Source: Nodosilinea sp. FACHB-131
Lineage (GTDB): Bacteria > Cyanobacteriota > Cyanobacteriia > Phormidesmidales > Phormidesmidaceae
DNA length: 64,000 nucleotides
Assembly (NCBI RefSeq): GCF_014695395.1
Contig: NZ_JACJOF010000037.1
Location: forward strand, 1-64,000
Reading direction: 5' to 3'
A program made the translations under genes and the position numbers. Position 1 is the first letter of the stretch; every line of letters begins with the position of its first letter. The notes below the pieces were generated by a model that worked only from the letters and a program-made list of their open reading frames with translations, searched no databases and was not told the origin of the DNA. Shown one piece after another: positions 20,232 through 29,443 of the stretch.

Positions 20232-21176
20232 TCAGTAGCGCTGAGGCACAAAAAACTGCTCGTTGATCGGGGGGCGCTCGTAGTCATCCGGCGCGCTGCG
20301 GCGCGGGGTTAGCTCCAGGGGCTCGGGGGTCATATCGACGTAGTCGATCTTGCTGAGAATGTGGCTGATGCAGTTGAGCCGAGCCCGCTTTTTGTCGTCG
20401 GCTTCGACCGTGAACCAGGGCGCTTCGGGAATGTTGGTGTGGGCAAACATGGCGTCTTTCGCCTGAGAATACTCCACCCAGCGATCGCGCGACTCCAGAT
20501 CCATCGGGCTGAGCTTCCAGCGACGGGCAGGGTCGGTCAGGCGCGACTGAAACCGCCGCTCCTGCTCGTCATCGCTAACCGAAAACCAGTACTTCAGCAG
20601 AATGATGCCCGATCGCACCAGCATGCGCTCGAACTCGGGGCAGGTGTGCATAAACTCGTCGTACTGGGCGTCGGTGCAAAAGCCCATCACCCGCTCGACC
20701 CCGGCCCGGTTGTACCAGCTGCGGTCAAAGCAGACAATTTCGCCGGCGGCGGGCAGGTGGGCCACGTAGCGCTGAAAGTACCACTCGGTTTTTTCGCGAT
20801 CGCTCGGCGTCCCCAGGGCCACCACTCGACAGCCGCGCGGGTTGAGCTGCTCGGTGAGGCGCTTAATGGTGCCACCCTTGCCCGCCGCATCGCGCCCCTC
20901 AAACAAAATGACGATGCGGCTGCCGGTGTGCTTGACCCAGTACTGCATTTTCACCAGCTCCACCTGCAGGCGGGCCAGCTCTTTCTCATAGAATTTGCTG
21001 GTTAGCTTCGAGCTGCCTTCCGACTCAGAGATGTAGTGAAAGACAGGTGGCTCCAAACCTTTCGCCCGATCCTTTTTGCGCTGCTGCTTGGCCTTCTTTT
21101 TGGCTTTTTTCGTCTTTTTGGAAGAGTCAGAGTCCTCGGTGGTTCCGAGGTCGGCTGAGGCTTTGCGATCGCCCAT
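20232..21176 (-). CDS. ppk2: Polyphosphate kinase 2
   Basis: 314 residues. After a Lys-rich, probably disordered N-terminus (about 1-45), the PPK2 domain shows Walker A FEGRDAAGKGGTIKR (about 112-126) and the lid/Walker B segment CFDRSWYNRAGVERVMGF. This class uses polyphosphate to phosphorylate nucleotides or the reverse. The exact nucleotide preference (ADP or GDP, class I) is inferred from the single-domain form and length. Convergent with the TPR gene and upstream of nothing on its strand but alaS. Confidence 0.93.
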   Translation of the reverse strand: MGDRKASADLGTTEDSDSSKKTKKAKKKAKQQRKKDRAKGLEPPVFHYISESEGSSKLTSKFYEKELARLQVELVKMQYWVKHTGSRIVILFEGRDAAGKGGTIKRLTEQLNPRGCRVVALGTPSDREKTEWYFQRYVAHLPAAGEIVCFDRSWYNRAGVERVMGFCTDAQYDEFMHTCPEFERMLVRSGIILLKYWFSVSDDEQERRFQSRLTDPARRWKLSPMDLESRDRWVEYSQAKDAMFAHTNIPEAPWFTVEADDKKRARLNCISHILSKIDYVDMTPEPLELTPRRSAPDDYERPPINEQFFVPQRY

Positions 21177-21214
21177 GGGTGTTGCCCTGATAGACTGCCG
21201 CTATGAGCTTAGCG

Positions 21215-23866
21215 CTAGACCAACGTCTCTAGCAGCTGCGCCTTCGCACTCGCCAACGCTTCAGGCAGCTTGCTGGCGTCGCGTCCGCCCGCCTGAGCCA
21301 GGTTGGGCCGTCCGCCACCGCCGCCGCCAGTGAGCTTGGCAATGCCGCCGATAAACTTGCCCGCCTGCAGCTTTTGCTCTATCACCTCGGGGCTAAACGC
21401 GGCGACCAGGCTGACTTTCTCAGGCTCAGGCACCGAACCCAGCACCACGGCTCCAGCACCCAGCTTTTGCAGCAGGCGCTCGGCGGCGGTTTTGAGGGCT
21501 TCGGCGCTGACGCCTTCTAGCTCGGCCACAATGACTTTGAGAGAGCCCACGGCTTCGGCGCTGTCGAGCAGCTGGTCAGACTTCAGCACCGCCAGTTCAG
21601 ACTTCAGTGCCTCTAGCTCTTTCTGGGCGGTCTTGAGGTCGGTTTGCAGGGTGGTGACGCGATCGCTCAGCTCCTCGGGTTTAGCCTTAAAGCGATCGCT
21701 CAGATCGCGCACCACGGCATCGCGCACGTTGAGATACTCCAGCACGGCGGGGCCAGCAACGGCCTCAATACGGCGGGTGCCAGAGGCTACCCCGGCCTCA
21801 GAGATGATTTTGAACAGGCCAATTTCAGCAGTGTTGCTGACGTGGGTGCCGCCGCACAGCTCCATCGACACGCCGGGGAAGTCGATCACCCGCACCTCGG
21901 CGCTATATTTCTCGCCAAACATGGCGATCGCGCCCTTGGCCTTGGCCTCTTCCAGCGCCATCACGGTGATTTCCCCCTGGTGGCCCTCGGCGATCCAGCT
22001 ATTCACCTGTTCTTCGACCTGCTGCACCTCGTCAGCCGTCAGGGCGCGGGGGCAGTTGAAGTCAAACCGCAGGCGATCGAAGGCAACCAGAGAACCAGCC
22101 TGGGAAATATCGGGGTCGACCAGCTTTTTCAGCGCTGCTTGCAGCAGGTGGGTAGCGGTGTGGTTGGCCTGGGCACGACGACGGCAGGCGCGATCGATCT
22201 GGGCTGTGACCTGATCGCCCACCGCCAGCGCACCCCGCTCGACTCGGCCAAAGTGAACGAAGAAGTCGCCGTCTTTCTTGACGTCATGGACGCGGATCAG
22301 CAGGTCATCGCCCGACAGGTAGCCGCGATCGCCCACCTGACCGCCCGACTCCGCGTAGAACGGCGTCTGGTTGAGCACCACCTGCCCTTCCTGCCCCGCC
22401 TCAATGCGATCCACCGACTTCCCGCCGACTAGTAGTGCTTCTACTTTGCTAGCGCTGGTGGTGTCTTTGTAGCCCAAAAACTCTGTTGAGTGAATGTGTT
22501 CAGCTAGGCTGTCAAGGCTGCCCTGCACCGTCAGGTCAATGGTTTCGTGGGCATCCTTCGAGCGCTGGCGCTGTTCTTCCATTGCCGTTTCAAACCCGGC
22601 GGCGTCTACCGTCAGGCCCTGCTCTTCAGCAATTTCCTGAGTCAGCTCTAGGGGGAAGCCGTAGGTGTCGTAGAGCACGAAGGCATCGGTGCCCGAAATT
22701 TGCTGGGTCTGCGACTGGCTCTCGCGCTTGAGAATGTCGGTCAGCAGCTTTTCGCCCCGCTCCAGGGTTTCGAGAAAGCGGGATTCTTCGCGATCGAGTT
22801 CGGCTTTGATCTGGACATCGCGCTGCCGGGTGTTGGGGAAGGGCGTTTCTGCTAAGACGATCGCTGCCTCGGCCACTTTGCTAATAAACGCGCCCTCAAC
22901 GCCGATCAGCCGCCCGTGGCGCACCACCCGACGAATTAGCCGCCGCAGAATGTAGCCCCGACCCACGTTGGAGGCGGTAATGCCGTCAGCGATCATGTGG
23001 ACGACGGCCCGCACGTGATCACCAATCACCTTCAGCGAAACCTTCGTCTTCTCGTCAGACTTGCCGTAATCAAGTCCTGCTAATTCCGCCGCTGTTTTGA
23101 TGATGGGCAAAATCAGGTCGGTTTCGTAATTGTTGGGCACCTGTTGCAGAATCTGGGCCATGCGCTCTAGGCCCAGGCCGGTGTCAATGTTTTGGTTTTG
23201 CAGCGGGGTGAGGTTGCCCTCGGCATCCCGGTTGTACTGCATAAAGACCAGGTTGTAGAACTCGATAAAGCGCGAGTCGTCTTCCAGGTCAATTTTGTCG
23301 TCGCCCAACTCGGGATGAAAGTCGTAGTAGATTTCCGAGCAGGGGCCGCAGGGGCCGGTGGGGCCAGAGGTCCAGAAGTTGTCGGCCTCATCCATGCGCT
23401 GGATGCGGTGGGCGGGGATGCCGATCTGGTCGCGCCAGATGGCAAAGGCGTCGTCGTCTTCGCGAAAGACGCTCACTATCAGGCGCTCGGCGGGCAGTTT
23501 GAAGACTTCGGTAGACAGTTCCCAGGCCCAGGCGATCGCCTGCTCCTTGAAATAATCTCCAAAGCTGAAGTTGCCCAGCATTTCAAAGAAGGTGTGGTGG
23601 CGCGCCGTGCGGCCCACATTCTCAATGTCGTTAGTGCGAATGCACTTTTGTGAGGTGGTGGCGCGATCGACATCCGCCGGGCGCTGGCCGAGGAAGATCG
23701 GCTTGAAGGGCAGCATGCCGGCGATGGTGAGCAGCACCGTGGGGTCTTCGGGCACCAGGGATGCGCTTGGTTTAATGGCGTGCCCCCGCGCCGCATAAAA
23801 CTCCAGAAACGTCTGGCGAATCTCTGCGCCGGTCATCGTAGTGGAAGAGGTGGGGGACTTTGCCAT
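21215..23866 (-). CDS. alaS: Alanyl-tRNA synthetase
   Basis: 883 residues, the usual length. The class II catalytic domain occupies about 1-250 ([25 protein letters not shown]), the tRNA recognition domain follows, the editing domain has the zinc motif HTATH and CGGTH, and the C-terminal Gly-rich DHHA1 domain ends with [15 protein letters not shown]. It attaches alanine to tRNA-Ala. Upstream (23879-23951) lie a simple repeat and a REP-like hairpin. No alaS riboswitch-like structure was recognised. Confidence 0.97.
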   Translation of the reverse strand: MAKSPTSSTTMTGAEIRQTFLEFYAARGHAIKPSASLVPEDPTVLLTIAGMLPFKPIFLGQRPADVDRATTSQKCIRTNDIENVGRTARHHTFFEMLGNFSFGDYFKEQAIAWAWELSTEVFKLPAERLIVSVFREDDDAFAIWRDQIGIPAHRIQRMDEADNFWTSGPTGPCGPCSEIYYDFHPELGDDKIDLEDDSRFIEFYNLVFMQYNRDAEGNLTPLQNQNIDTGLGLERMAQILQQVPNNYETDLILPIIKTAAELAGLDYGKSDEKTKVSLKVIGDHVRAVVHMIADGITASNVGRGYILRRLIRRVVRHGRLIGVEGAFISKVAEAAIVLAETPFPNTRQRDVQIKAELDREESRFLETLERGEKLLTDILKRESQSQTQQISGTDAFVLYDTYGFPLELTQEIAEEQGLTVDAAGFETAMEEQRQRSKDAHETIDLTVQGSLDSLAEHIHSTEFLGYKDTTSASKVEALLVGGKSVDRIEAGQEGQVVLNQTPFYAESGGQVGDRGYLSGDDLLIRVHDVKKDGDFFVHFGRVERGALAVGDQVTAQIDRACRRRAQANHTATHLLQAALKKLVDPDISQAGSLVAFDRLRFDFNCPRALTADEVQQVEEQVNSWIAEGHQGEITVMALEEAKAKGAIAMFGEKYSAEVRVIDFPGVSMELCGGTHVSNTAEIGLFKIISEAGVASGTRRIEAVAGPAVLEYLNVRDAVVRDLSDRFKAKPEELSDRVTTLQTDLKTAQKELEALKSELAVLKSDQLLDSAEAVGSLKVIVAELEGVSAEALKTAAERLLQKLGAGAVVLGSVPEPEKVSLVAAFSPEVIEQKLQAGKFIGGIAKLTGGGGGGRPNLAQAGGRDASKLPEALASAKAQLLETLV

Positions 23867-23878
23867 GGAACGGGGGAA

Positions 23879-23917
23879 GGGGTGGATGGGTAAGGGGGTG
23901 GATGGGTAAGGGGGTGG
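23879..23917. repeat. Simple tandem repeat GGGGTGGATGGGTAAG
   Basis: About two and a half copies of GGGGTGGATGGGTAAG directly upstream of alaS. Similar GGATGAGT/GGATGGGT repeats lie upstream of holA (48088-48148). Confidence 0.8.
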
Positions 23918-23923
23918 TCAACT

Positions 23924-23951
23924 GTAGGGTGCATCCGCAACGCGATGCACC
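23924..23951 (+). repeat. GTAG-headed REP-like hairpin
   Basis: GTAG is followed by GGTGCATC (23928-23935), an 8-base loop and the exact complement GATGCACC (23944-23951). A GTAG foot before a hairpin is the mark of REP elements mobilised by RAYT transposases; a RAYT gene is at 28162-28704. Confidence 0.65.
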
Positions 23952-24027
23952 ATCTAGCAGATCATCGCCAGAGTAGGCGTTCAAGGCAGGGGGAATGATC
24001 AACCTCACCTGAACTTAACTTGACTTC

Positions 24028-24067
24028 CAAAGTCGGATATTCAACTTGAAAGTGGAATATTCAACCT
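24028..24067. repeat. Two imperfect 20-bp direct repeats
   Basis: AAAGTCGGATATTCAACTTG is followed directly by AAAGTGGAATATTCAACCTT. They lie in AT-rich intergenic DNA between alaS and acyP, about 220 bases before acyP. They could be a tandem operator or residue of a repeat array. The surrounding stretch (23960-24285) holds no gene I can support. Confidence 0.6.
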
Positions 24068-24285
24068 TACCTGAATTTCTATTTTGACCGATGATTGCAG
24101 ATTGCGAAGTCAACTAGGCCGAATTTTAAGGCGATCGCATCAATCTCGGTATCGGTGGCCCTCAGTCGAGTGGGCTGAGGCGCATTTCGAGACAGCGGTT
24201 GCGATCGCCAGGGCGTGAGGGGTACGGAGTAGAGCAAACGCCCTATGCGAAAATCTTGGCGTGATCAACCTACAGACCAGGGACT

Positions 24286-24558
24286 ATGGAACAAATTCGA
24301 GCGGTGATTCATGGGACTGTGCAGGGAGTTGGGTTTCGTTATCACACCTGCCAGACAGCCCAACAGCTAAAGGTTAAGGGCTTTGTACGCAACCAGCCAG
24401 ATGGCACCGTTGAAATTGTGGCAATGGGTACCAGCGACCAGCTCAAGGCCCTACTGCACTGGGCTCATCAAGGACCAGTGGGTGCCCGAGTTACCGGGGT
24501 AGAGACTGAACCTTATACAGGATCAGCTCATTTCGATGGGTTCACCATTGAGCGCTAG
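24286..24558 (+). CDS. acyP: Acylphosphatase
   Basis: 90 residues, the normal length. The active-site motif VQGVGFRYHT holds the phosphate-binding Arg, and GFVRNQPDGTVEIVA holds the catalytic Asn. It hydrolyses acyl phosphates in the cytoplasm. Stand-alone gene with its own upstream region; ends 25 bases before a scrap of rodA-like sequence. Confidence 0.93.
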   Translation: MEQIRAVIHGTVQGVGFRYHTCQTAQQLKVKGFVRNQPDGTVEIVAMGTSDQLKALLHWAHQGPVGARVTGVETEPYTGSAHFDGFTIER

Positions 24559-24582
24559 CCGCCGTGTCTAAATGTTTAGCAA

Positions 24583-24662
24583 CGCCGATCGCCCGTAGCT
24601 CAGCCAGGGCAGCGGAATGCCGGCAATGGGAGCCGACTAAGGGTCACACCAATGGTGAGCAG
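24583..24662 (-). pseudogene. Fragment of a rodA/ftsW-like gene
   Basis: 24583-24618 is identical over 36 bases to 32663-32698 inside rodA, and the following 40 bases remain similar (TGCCGGCAATGGGAGCC against rodA's ACCAGTAATCGGTGCC; GGGTCACACCAATGGT against GATGGTCATGCCAATAT). On the minus strand it once encoded the segment around IPLPWLSYGRSA. Indels now break the frame. It is a decayed partial copy of the rodA 3' region or of a paralogue. Confidence 0.75.
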
Positions 24663-24677
24663 GTGACTGTAGCCACC

Positions 24678-24698
24678 GTAGGGTGGGCACTGCCCACC
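24678..24698 (+). repeat. GTAG-headed REP-like hairpin
   Basis: GTAG followed by GGTGGGC, a 3-base loop and GCCCACC: a perfect 7-bp stem. A degenerate relative is at 35129-35149. Confidence 0.65.
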
Positions 24699-24789
24699 AG
24701 TAGAGAGAAAGTTTTCCAGAAGTTGCGTCTGCCCCGCTATGCTCTCAACCGATGTTGCTAGGCGATGCGGCCAGAGTTGACTAGCGATC

Positions 24790-24818
24790 AAAAAAGACCC
24801 GTGGCTGGGCCACAGGTC
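24790..24818 (-). terminator. Rho-independent terminator of the 24868-25227 gene
   Basis: On the minus strand GACCTGTGGC, loop CCA, GCCACGGGTC form a 10-bp stem with one mismatch, followed by TTTTTT. It lies 50 bases after the stop of the small gene at 24868-25227. Confidence 0.9.
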
Positions 24819-24867
24819 TCTAGGAGGGTATTTTGTTAGCGTTCACGGCGGCGGCACGGACGCATCG

Positions 24868-25227
24868 CTAGGCGCTGCGGCGGCGGGGGCGCTTGCGCTC
24901 TGACTTTTTCTTGTAGCCGATCGCTTGGGCGGCGTTGCTGTCGGGGCCAAACTGAGCCCGCACGGCTTCTTTCATGCCCAAAATCGAGTTGTGAAACTCC
25001 CATTCGGCCTGGCGGGCGGCATCGGCGGCGGCTTTGACCATCGCTTGCAGCTCGGTTTCTTTTTGTTGCATGGCCAGCATGGCAGCAAAATTAGCTTTGA
25101 GGGCTTCGGGCGACGCGTCGGTGCGGACGGGGCGATAGCCTTCGACGGTGCCGAGGCTGTTGAGGGAGTCAATGTCGTTGCTGATGGTTTTGCTGAGCAG
25201 ACGACGGGTGATGTTGACGACGGGCAT
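24868..25227 (-). CDS. Small basic helical protein of unknown function
   Basis: 119 residues from ATG at 25227 (AAGGTG upstream). The middle is helical and rich in Ala, Gln and Glu (LAMQQKETELQAMVKAAAD), and the tail is strongly basic, with GYKKKSERKRPRRR at the end, suitable for nucleic acid binding. Proteins ending in GxKKKSERKRP are widespread small hypotheticals in cyanobacteria and planctomycetes. It has its own terminator, so it is a single-gene unit. Function unknown. Confidence 0.75.
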   Translation of the reverse strand: MPVVNITRRLLSKTISNDIDSLNSLGTVEGYRPVRTDASPEALKANFAAMLAMQQKETELQAMVKAAADAARQAEWEFHNSILGMKEAVRAQFGPDSNAAQAIGYKKKSERKRPRRRSA

Positions 25228-25394
25228 GGTGATACACCTTGGGTAATGGTTGATATACGGACGCGAGCAAATAGCCTGCCTGAAGAAAGTTCAGGACTGG
25301 TGGCGGAGGTTTGGGGGAGCGACGAAAGGTTTCAGGTCAGGCGATGGGAGACGACGGTTGGGGCGAGGCGTTGTCTCATCTATTGCCAAGATGC

Positions 25395-25835
25395 CCGGTG
25401 CGGAGAAGCGATGTAGCCTCAATTTGAAAGATTGCGACCCGACACCAGCAGTTTTGATAAAGACTGGATGAATGTTGCACCAGGTTGAAGCGAGTTTTAG
25501 CACAACAATGGTGATGCAGCGCAGAAATGATTGATTTGCTGCCATGACAGAAGCATTGTGCACTGAGCAGGTAAGAGTGTAACGAGCGACTATTCGAAGT
25601 TGCTCTATGACAGAAGCATTGTGTATTGACAACTTAAAAGGTTGCGCGATCGCAGCAGCATTGTCGCGCCGCAACTTAAGATGTTGCCGCCTTGCAATAG
25701 GAAGTTGAGCTGTCGCACTAAAGCATTTCGGCTTGACAATCGAATGTTGCGCTGCTGCACTAAAGCATTGCGGCCTCACACTAAAGGATGCAGCCCTGAC
25801 AATAAAGCGGTGGGGTGCTGCAATAGGCGATCGCG
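25395..25835. repeat. Array of 21 in-phase degenerate 21-bp tandem repeats
   Basis: The segment divides into exactly 21 units of 21 bases with no insertion or deletion. The core consensus is TGACAATAAAGCATTG within the unit; strongly matching units begin at 25416, 25731 and 25752-25794. Because 21 is divisible by three, several frames stay open, and each would encode a degenerate seven-residue repeat (for example FSAAAQH, FSATAQL, ASVIEQL on the minus strand). Whether it is translated is unknown; no start with a ribosome binding site stands out. Confidence 0.85.
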
Positions 25836-26021
25836 CCAGAGCAGGGGAAGGTATTTCGCCACCTGCTGCACTACAGACAGTTAGTTTAGGCCAGCTAAGG
25901 GTCGAGCTACCGAACCGATCAGTCATTACCTTAAAAGGCACCTAAACCTTGGCCACTGATCTCCTTGTGAAACAAAACGCCTGTGCCACAACAGGAGCAA
26001 GCGTCACCCCTACCTAGCCCT

Positions 26022-26220
26022 ATGCCTGCTGCTATAGACCCACGATCGCTGAGCGTGCAAGACTATCACCGTATGGTAGCAGCAGGCATTTTGGCCGCAG
26101 ATGAACGGATGGATTTACCAGAAGTAGAGAGTATGGGATAGAGCAAAAGCTCTATGAAGGAGATGCGATCGCACCCCTGGCGTTTCCCGACTGCGAGATT
26201 GCAGTGCGGGAGGTGGTGCG
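26022..26220 (+). pseudogene. Broken Uma2-family (DUF820) nuclease gene
   Basis: The first part (26022-26141) encodes the Uma2 N-terminus, with IDPRSLSVQDYHRMVAAGIL, then stops. After a frameshift, 26150-26220 reads LYEGDAIAPLAFPDCEIAV, the usual Uma2 C-terminus. The middle two thirds, including the catalytic residues, is missing. Uma2 genes are abundant in cyanobacteria and often decay. This copy cannot be functional. Confidence 0.85.
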
Positions 26221-26480
26221 ATCGAGCGAGCAGAGACAAGACAGCTATGCGATATCAAGATGTAATTACGCTCGACTCTGAAAAGCAAGGTAGCAAATCG
26301 TAAACTCGTGTGATGTGAACCGAGTTTCTATTGTTGTAGCTCGTGTCAAGAGCGATTTGATGCAGTGTAAGTAGCTTGAGTTTCAGCACATCTATCAAGA
26401 ATCCGGAATCTGTAGTAAATGCTTTGTAGATCTCAAGATGCCATCGGGCAACCATTAGGTAGTTTCAGAAGATTGAATGT

Positions 26481-28088
26481 ATGAATCAAGAGCAAGACTC
26501 CTCTCAAGCTGAGTACGACTATTACTGGAATCTCGACCAACAAGAAAGAGATCAATTACTTGAGAACGAACAAACTCTTGATTCAATTCGAGTACTGCTA
26601 CTATTTCAGCAGGGACTGCAACTAGCTAAGAAGGAAGAATTTGACGCTGCGATCGCTAGCTATGACAAAGCGGTTGCGATCGGACCAGACCATGCTTGGG
26701 CTTGGGCAGATCGAGGGTTTGCTTTAACAAAGCTAAATCGTTATGAAGAAGCAATTGATAGCTATGACAAAGCCGTTGCGATCAGACCAGACCATGCTTG
26801 GGCTTGGGCAAGTCGAGGAATTGCTTTAGCAAAGCTAAATCGTTATGAAGAAGCAATTGATAGCTATGACAAAGCGGTTGCAATTGAACCAGACCGTACT
26901 TGGGCTTGGGCAAGTCGAGGAATTGCTTTAGCAAATCTAAATCGTTATGAAGAAGCAATTGATAGCTATGATCAAGCTTTAAAGCTTAAAACAGGTAATC
27001 ACTGTGTTTGGTGCAAACGAGCCAAAGCATTACATGAACTAGGCCGTTACGAGGAAGCCGTTCTTAATTATGACAAGGTTTTAGAGCAGCAATCTATGCT
27101 TGAACCTTCTTGTGCTTGGGACAAGAGCGTAATTATCAAAAAGAATAATCAGCTTCTTTCCTACTTGATGAATCAGTGGGCACCAGGTAAGAGAACCTTT
27201 TGGGGGAATCTCCGCTTGATATACTTTGCATTTCTACATCCAATTATTTGGGGAAATCTCCGCCTGATATACCTTGAATTTCAATTTCCAATTATTTTTT
27301 GCATGCTGCTAGCTTTAATTGTCTTTTCTAAAGGCACTCTTTTTGCTCAAATTCTGCAAGGAGGCTTATATATAATATTCACAGGTCTTTCAATCTTACT
27401 GATTCCTGCCGCTCTTGTCGAATTTAGAAAGAACATTAAAACCTCTTGCAGAATGTATTTTAGGAGCGGCATTTTAAGCTATATACGGGCTTTTTCGATC
27501 TGTTTTATTACTATAATTATCGGTTCAATAATTTACATTTATTCCCCCAGCTTTCTTCGTTTTGGATGGGGGCAGTTAGTGTTTTCAAATTCAGGTAATT
27601 GGGCAATTACGCAGCCACTTGAAATGGCAAATCAAGCTGCCGAAACAGCAAATGCTTTTCAAGAGCACCTTGCTACTCAAACTCTGGATGTTCTCAATAG
27701 AAGTGAAGGTAGAGTTAGTTATGTTGATTTTCGATGGGTATTCATTCCTGCTCTTTGGCTCCTACTGATTCTTGCCTTACCTGCTTGGGCAAAATGGGAG
27801 GAGGAAAAGTACCGCAAAGGTATCCATACTTGGAAGGGTATTACAATTAACTCCATTAAGTTTGGTTTGGCACATCTAATTATGGGAATTCCCATTTGTA
27901 TAGGTTTAAGCCTTTCAGTGCCAGGATTTCTTTTTGCCTGTCGTTACAGGTATGTTTATCAACAGCATCTGAGAAAAAATGGCAATGAACAAGAAGCACA
28001 GGAAGCTGGAGTATTCGCGAGCACAGCCGACCACGCAATTTATAATGCAATTCTAATCACATTGTTGATTACTGCTTTCCTGTTCTGA
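26481..28088 (+). CDS. TPR protein with multi-helix membrane domain
   Basis: 535 residues. Residues about 45-210 hold four to five TPR repeats; three are nearly identical at protein and DNA level (NRYEEAIDSYDKAVAI), a 102-base unit that points to recent duplication. The C-terminal half (about 235-535) has six or more membrane helices and a final stretch typical of bacterial inner-membrane proteins (IGLSLSVPGFLFACRY). The codon use is clearly more AT-rich than neighbours, and the gene sits between a broken Uma2 gene and a RAYT element, so horizontal origin is likely. The role is unknown; a scaffold at the membrane is the cautious reading. Confidence 0.8.
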   Translation: MNQEQDSSQAEYDYYWNLDQQERDQLLENEQTLDSIRVLLLFQQGLQLAKKEEFDAAIASYDKAVAIGPDHAWAWADRGFALTKLNRYEEAIDSYDKAVAIRPDHAWAWASRGIALAKLNRYEEAIDSYDKAVAIEPDRTWAWASRGIALANLNRYEEAIDSYDQALKLKTGNHCVWCKRAKALHELGRYEEAVLNYDKVLEQQSMLEPSCAWDKSVIIKKNNQLLSYLMNQWAPGKRTFWGNLRLIYFAFLHPIIWGNLRLIYLEFQFPIIFCMLLALIVFSKGTLFAQILQGGLYIIFTGLSILLIPAALVEFRKNIKTSCRMYFRSGILSYIRAFSICFITIIIGSIIYIYSPSFLRFGWGQLVFSNSGNWAITQPLEMANQAAETANAFQEHLATQTLDVLNRSEGRVSYVDFRWVFIPALWLLLILALPAWAKWEEEKYRKGIHTWKGITINSIKFGLAHLIMGIPICIGLSLSVPGFLFACRYRYVYQQHLRKNGNEQEAQEAGVFASTADHAIYNAILITLLITAFLF

Positions 28089-28106
28089 GTTTTCCTATTA
28101 GCCGAC

Positions 28107-28137
28107 GTAGGTTAGGTGAAACGCAGTGGAACCCAAC
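28107..28137 (+). repeat. REP hairpin, left flank of RAYT gene
   Basis: GTAG is followed by GTTAGGT, a loop GAAACGCAGTGGA and ACCCAAC: a 7-bp stem with one mismatch. It is the inverted counterpart of the hairpin at 28767-28798. Confidence 0.8.
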
Positions 28138-28161
28138 ACCCTCAAACCAAGCTTTAATCCC

Positions 28162-28704
28162 TTACTCACGACCAATATTTTCATCAAACTCAACCGCTCT
28201 TATCGCGCCCCAATCTGCCGGATAGACTCTATCTGCAACATAGCGATGAAAGCTCGAATAGGGCCAATCTTGTGGCCTATTCACCAGATTATGCTTCACC
28301 GGGTTGTAGTGAATGTAATCCACATGCTGCCTAAAGTCGGCTTCATTACGAATTTGATGTTCCCAAAACCGTCGCTGCCAGATAGCTTGCTCCCCTTTGC
28401 GAAGGCGGGAGATTGATTGTTGTTGTTTGTAAGCTTTAGGGCACTGCAGGCTAAACCAGGTTTTGATGCGCTTCCATCGAGAGGAAAAGTCGGCATCACC
28501 CTCGGGCAGAGTCCAAATGCTGTGGATGTGGTCGGGCAGGATGACGATGGCGTCAATGGTGAAGGGAGACTCTATTTTGACGATGTGAAAAGCTTTGCGG
28601 AGTAGGACTATGGTTTCGTCGTGATGAAATAGGGGTTGCCGATTGTAGGTAACGACGGTGAAGAAGTAGGTGGCCCCTGAGGTTTGGGCGCGTCGGTAGC
28701 GCAT
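28162..28704 (-). CDS. REP-associated tyrosine transposase (RAYT)
   Basis: 180 residues of the Y1/HUH superfamily. The metal-binding HUH motif is in ILPDHIHSIWTLPEGD, and the typical RAYT C-terminal words WQRRFWEHQIRNEADFRQHVDYIHYNPVKH are present in order. These enzymes cleave single-stranded REP hairpins carrying a GTAG foot. Two REP hairpins in opposite orientation flank this gene at 28107-28137 and 28767-28798, as expected of a complete REP-RAYT unit. Full length, no frameshift seen. Confidence 0.93.
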   Translation of the reverse strand: MRYRRAQTSGATYFFTVVTYNRQPLFHHDETIVLLRKAFHIVKIESPFTIDAIVILPDHIHSIWTLPEGDADFSSRWKRIKTWFSLQCPKAYKQQQSISRLRKGEQAIWQRRFWEHQIRNEADFRQHVDYIHYNPVKHNLVNRPQDWPYSSFHRYVADRVYPADWGAIRAVEFDENIGRE

Positions 28705-28766
28705 GGATGTGGTTGAGGGATTGCGTGCGCTTAGGGTAGGTTGTTGGGCAGGAAACTATCAGGGCA

Positions 28767-28798
28767 GTTGGGTTACGCTGGCGCTTCACCCAACCTAC
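28767..28798 (-). repeat. REP hairpin, right flank of RAYT gene
   Basis: On the minus strand GTAG is followed by GTTGGGT, loop GAAGCGCCAGCGTA and ACCCAAC, a 7-bp perfect stem. Same family as 28107-28137, inverted. Confidence 0.85.
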
Positions 28799-29090
28799 GT
28801 GGGCCTGAATCAACGTTCTAGGCTCTGTAGCGAATTTGACTTGATTTGGGCGTCTGAATAGAGTACTTTACTGAGCTATGGCTGTCCGCGTGCAGTCTGA
28901 GCTTCCCAAAAATTTGGTCTAACGCCACTGGAAGGTGCTACCAACACCAACCAGCGGCTAACCCCGTCGACTGAGCGACCAGTCTCGGAGGCTAAGGTTG
29001 ATTTTACCTGGCCGTCCTGAACTGCACATGTCTGGGGCGGCCAAGTTTTTGGGATTCCTTACCCACCGTTAGCAAAGGAATCCCTGAATT

Positions 29091-29381
29091 ATGTTGTGTT
29101 TGCCATATTTGGTGTCGTCTGCCCGTCGAGGCGAGGCGACCAATCCGCTGCTGCTGGCGAATCCTGAAGCCCAGCCGGGGCGTGAGCGGTTGCGCCATCT
29201 GGTGATTGGCTCACAGGAAGGGGTGCGTGCCACCATCAATCAGCTGCATGTGCTGAACTATGCCGATCAGATGACCTGGAGCCAGTTGATTGCAATACCG
29301 CGATCGGGGATTTTGATTACTCCAGAGCAGGGTGAGGTGTTTAGTCTGCTGAGGCGCGATGGTCAAAGACCGGCCCTTTAG
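29091..29381 (+). CDS. Small conserved cyanobacterial protein, possibly with altered N-terminus
   Basis: 96 codons from ATG at 29091. The C-terminal 60 residues (RHLVIGSQEGVRATINQLHVL onward, then WSQLIAI and GEVFSLL) match my memory of a family of 60-75-residue cyanobacterial proteins of unknown function that begins close to this point. The first 35 residues look unrelated and may be read-through of old flanking DNA, or the true start was lost. Neighbouring DNA contains mobile and decayed genes. Confidence 0.5.
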   Translation: MLCLPYLVSSARRGEATNPLLLANPEAQPGRERLRHLVIGSQEGVRATINQLHVLNYADQMTWSQLIAIPRSGILITPEQGEVFSLLRRDGQRPAL

Positions 29382-29443
29382 GGCCATCGACAGGTAGATT
29401 GAGACCTCTAAGGAGTCAGGTGCCTTCTATAGCCATGACGTTA

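Noticed and set aside
24564-24761. 65-codon plus-strand frame after acyP
   Set aside because: It crosses the rodA scrap and a REP-like hairpin and carries no protein pattern.
25395-25835. CRISPR array
   Set aside because: Units are directly adjacent with no unique spacers, and all are degenerate; no cas genes nearby.
25291-25941. 216-codon minus-strand frame covering the 21-bp repeats
   Set aside because: It is open because the unit is divisible by three; ends outside the array look random and no ribosome binding site is clear. Recorded as a repeat instead.
26255-26455. 66-codon minus-strand frame upstream of the TPR gene
   Set aside because: Lies in AT-rich DNA that should hold the TPR gene promoter; no recognisable pattern.
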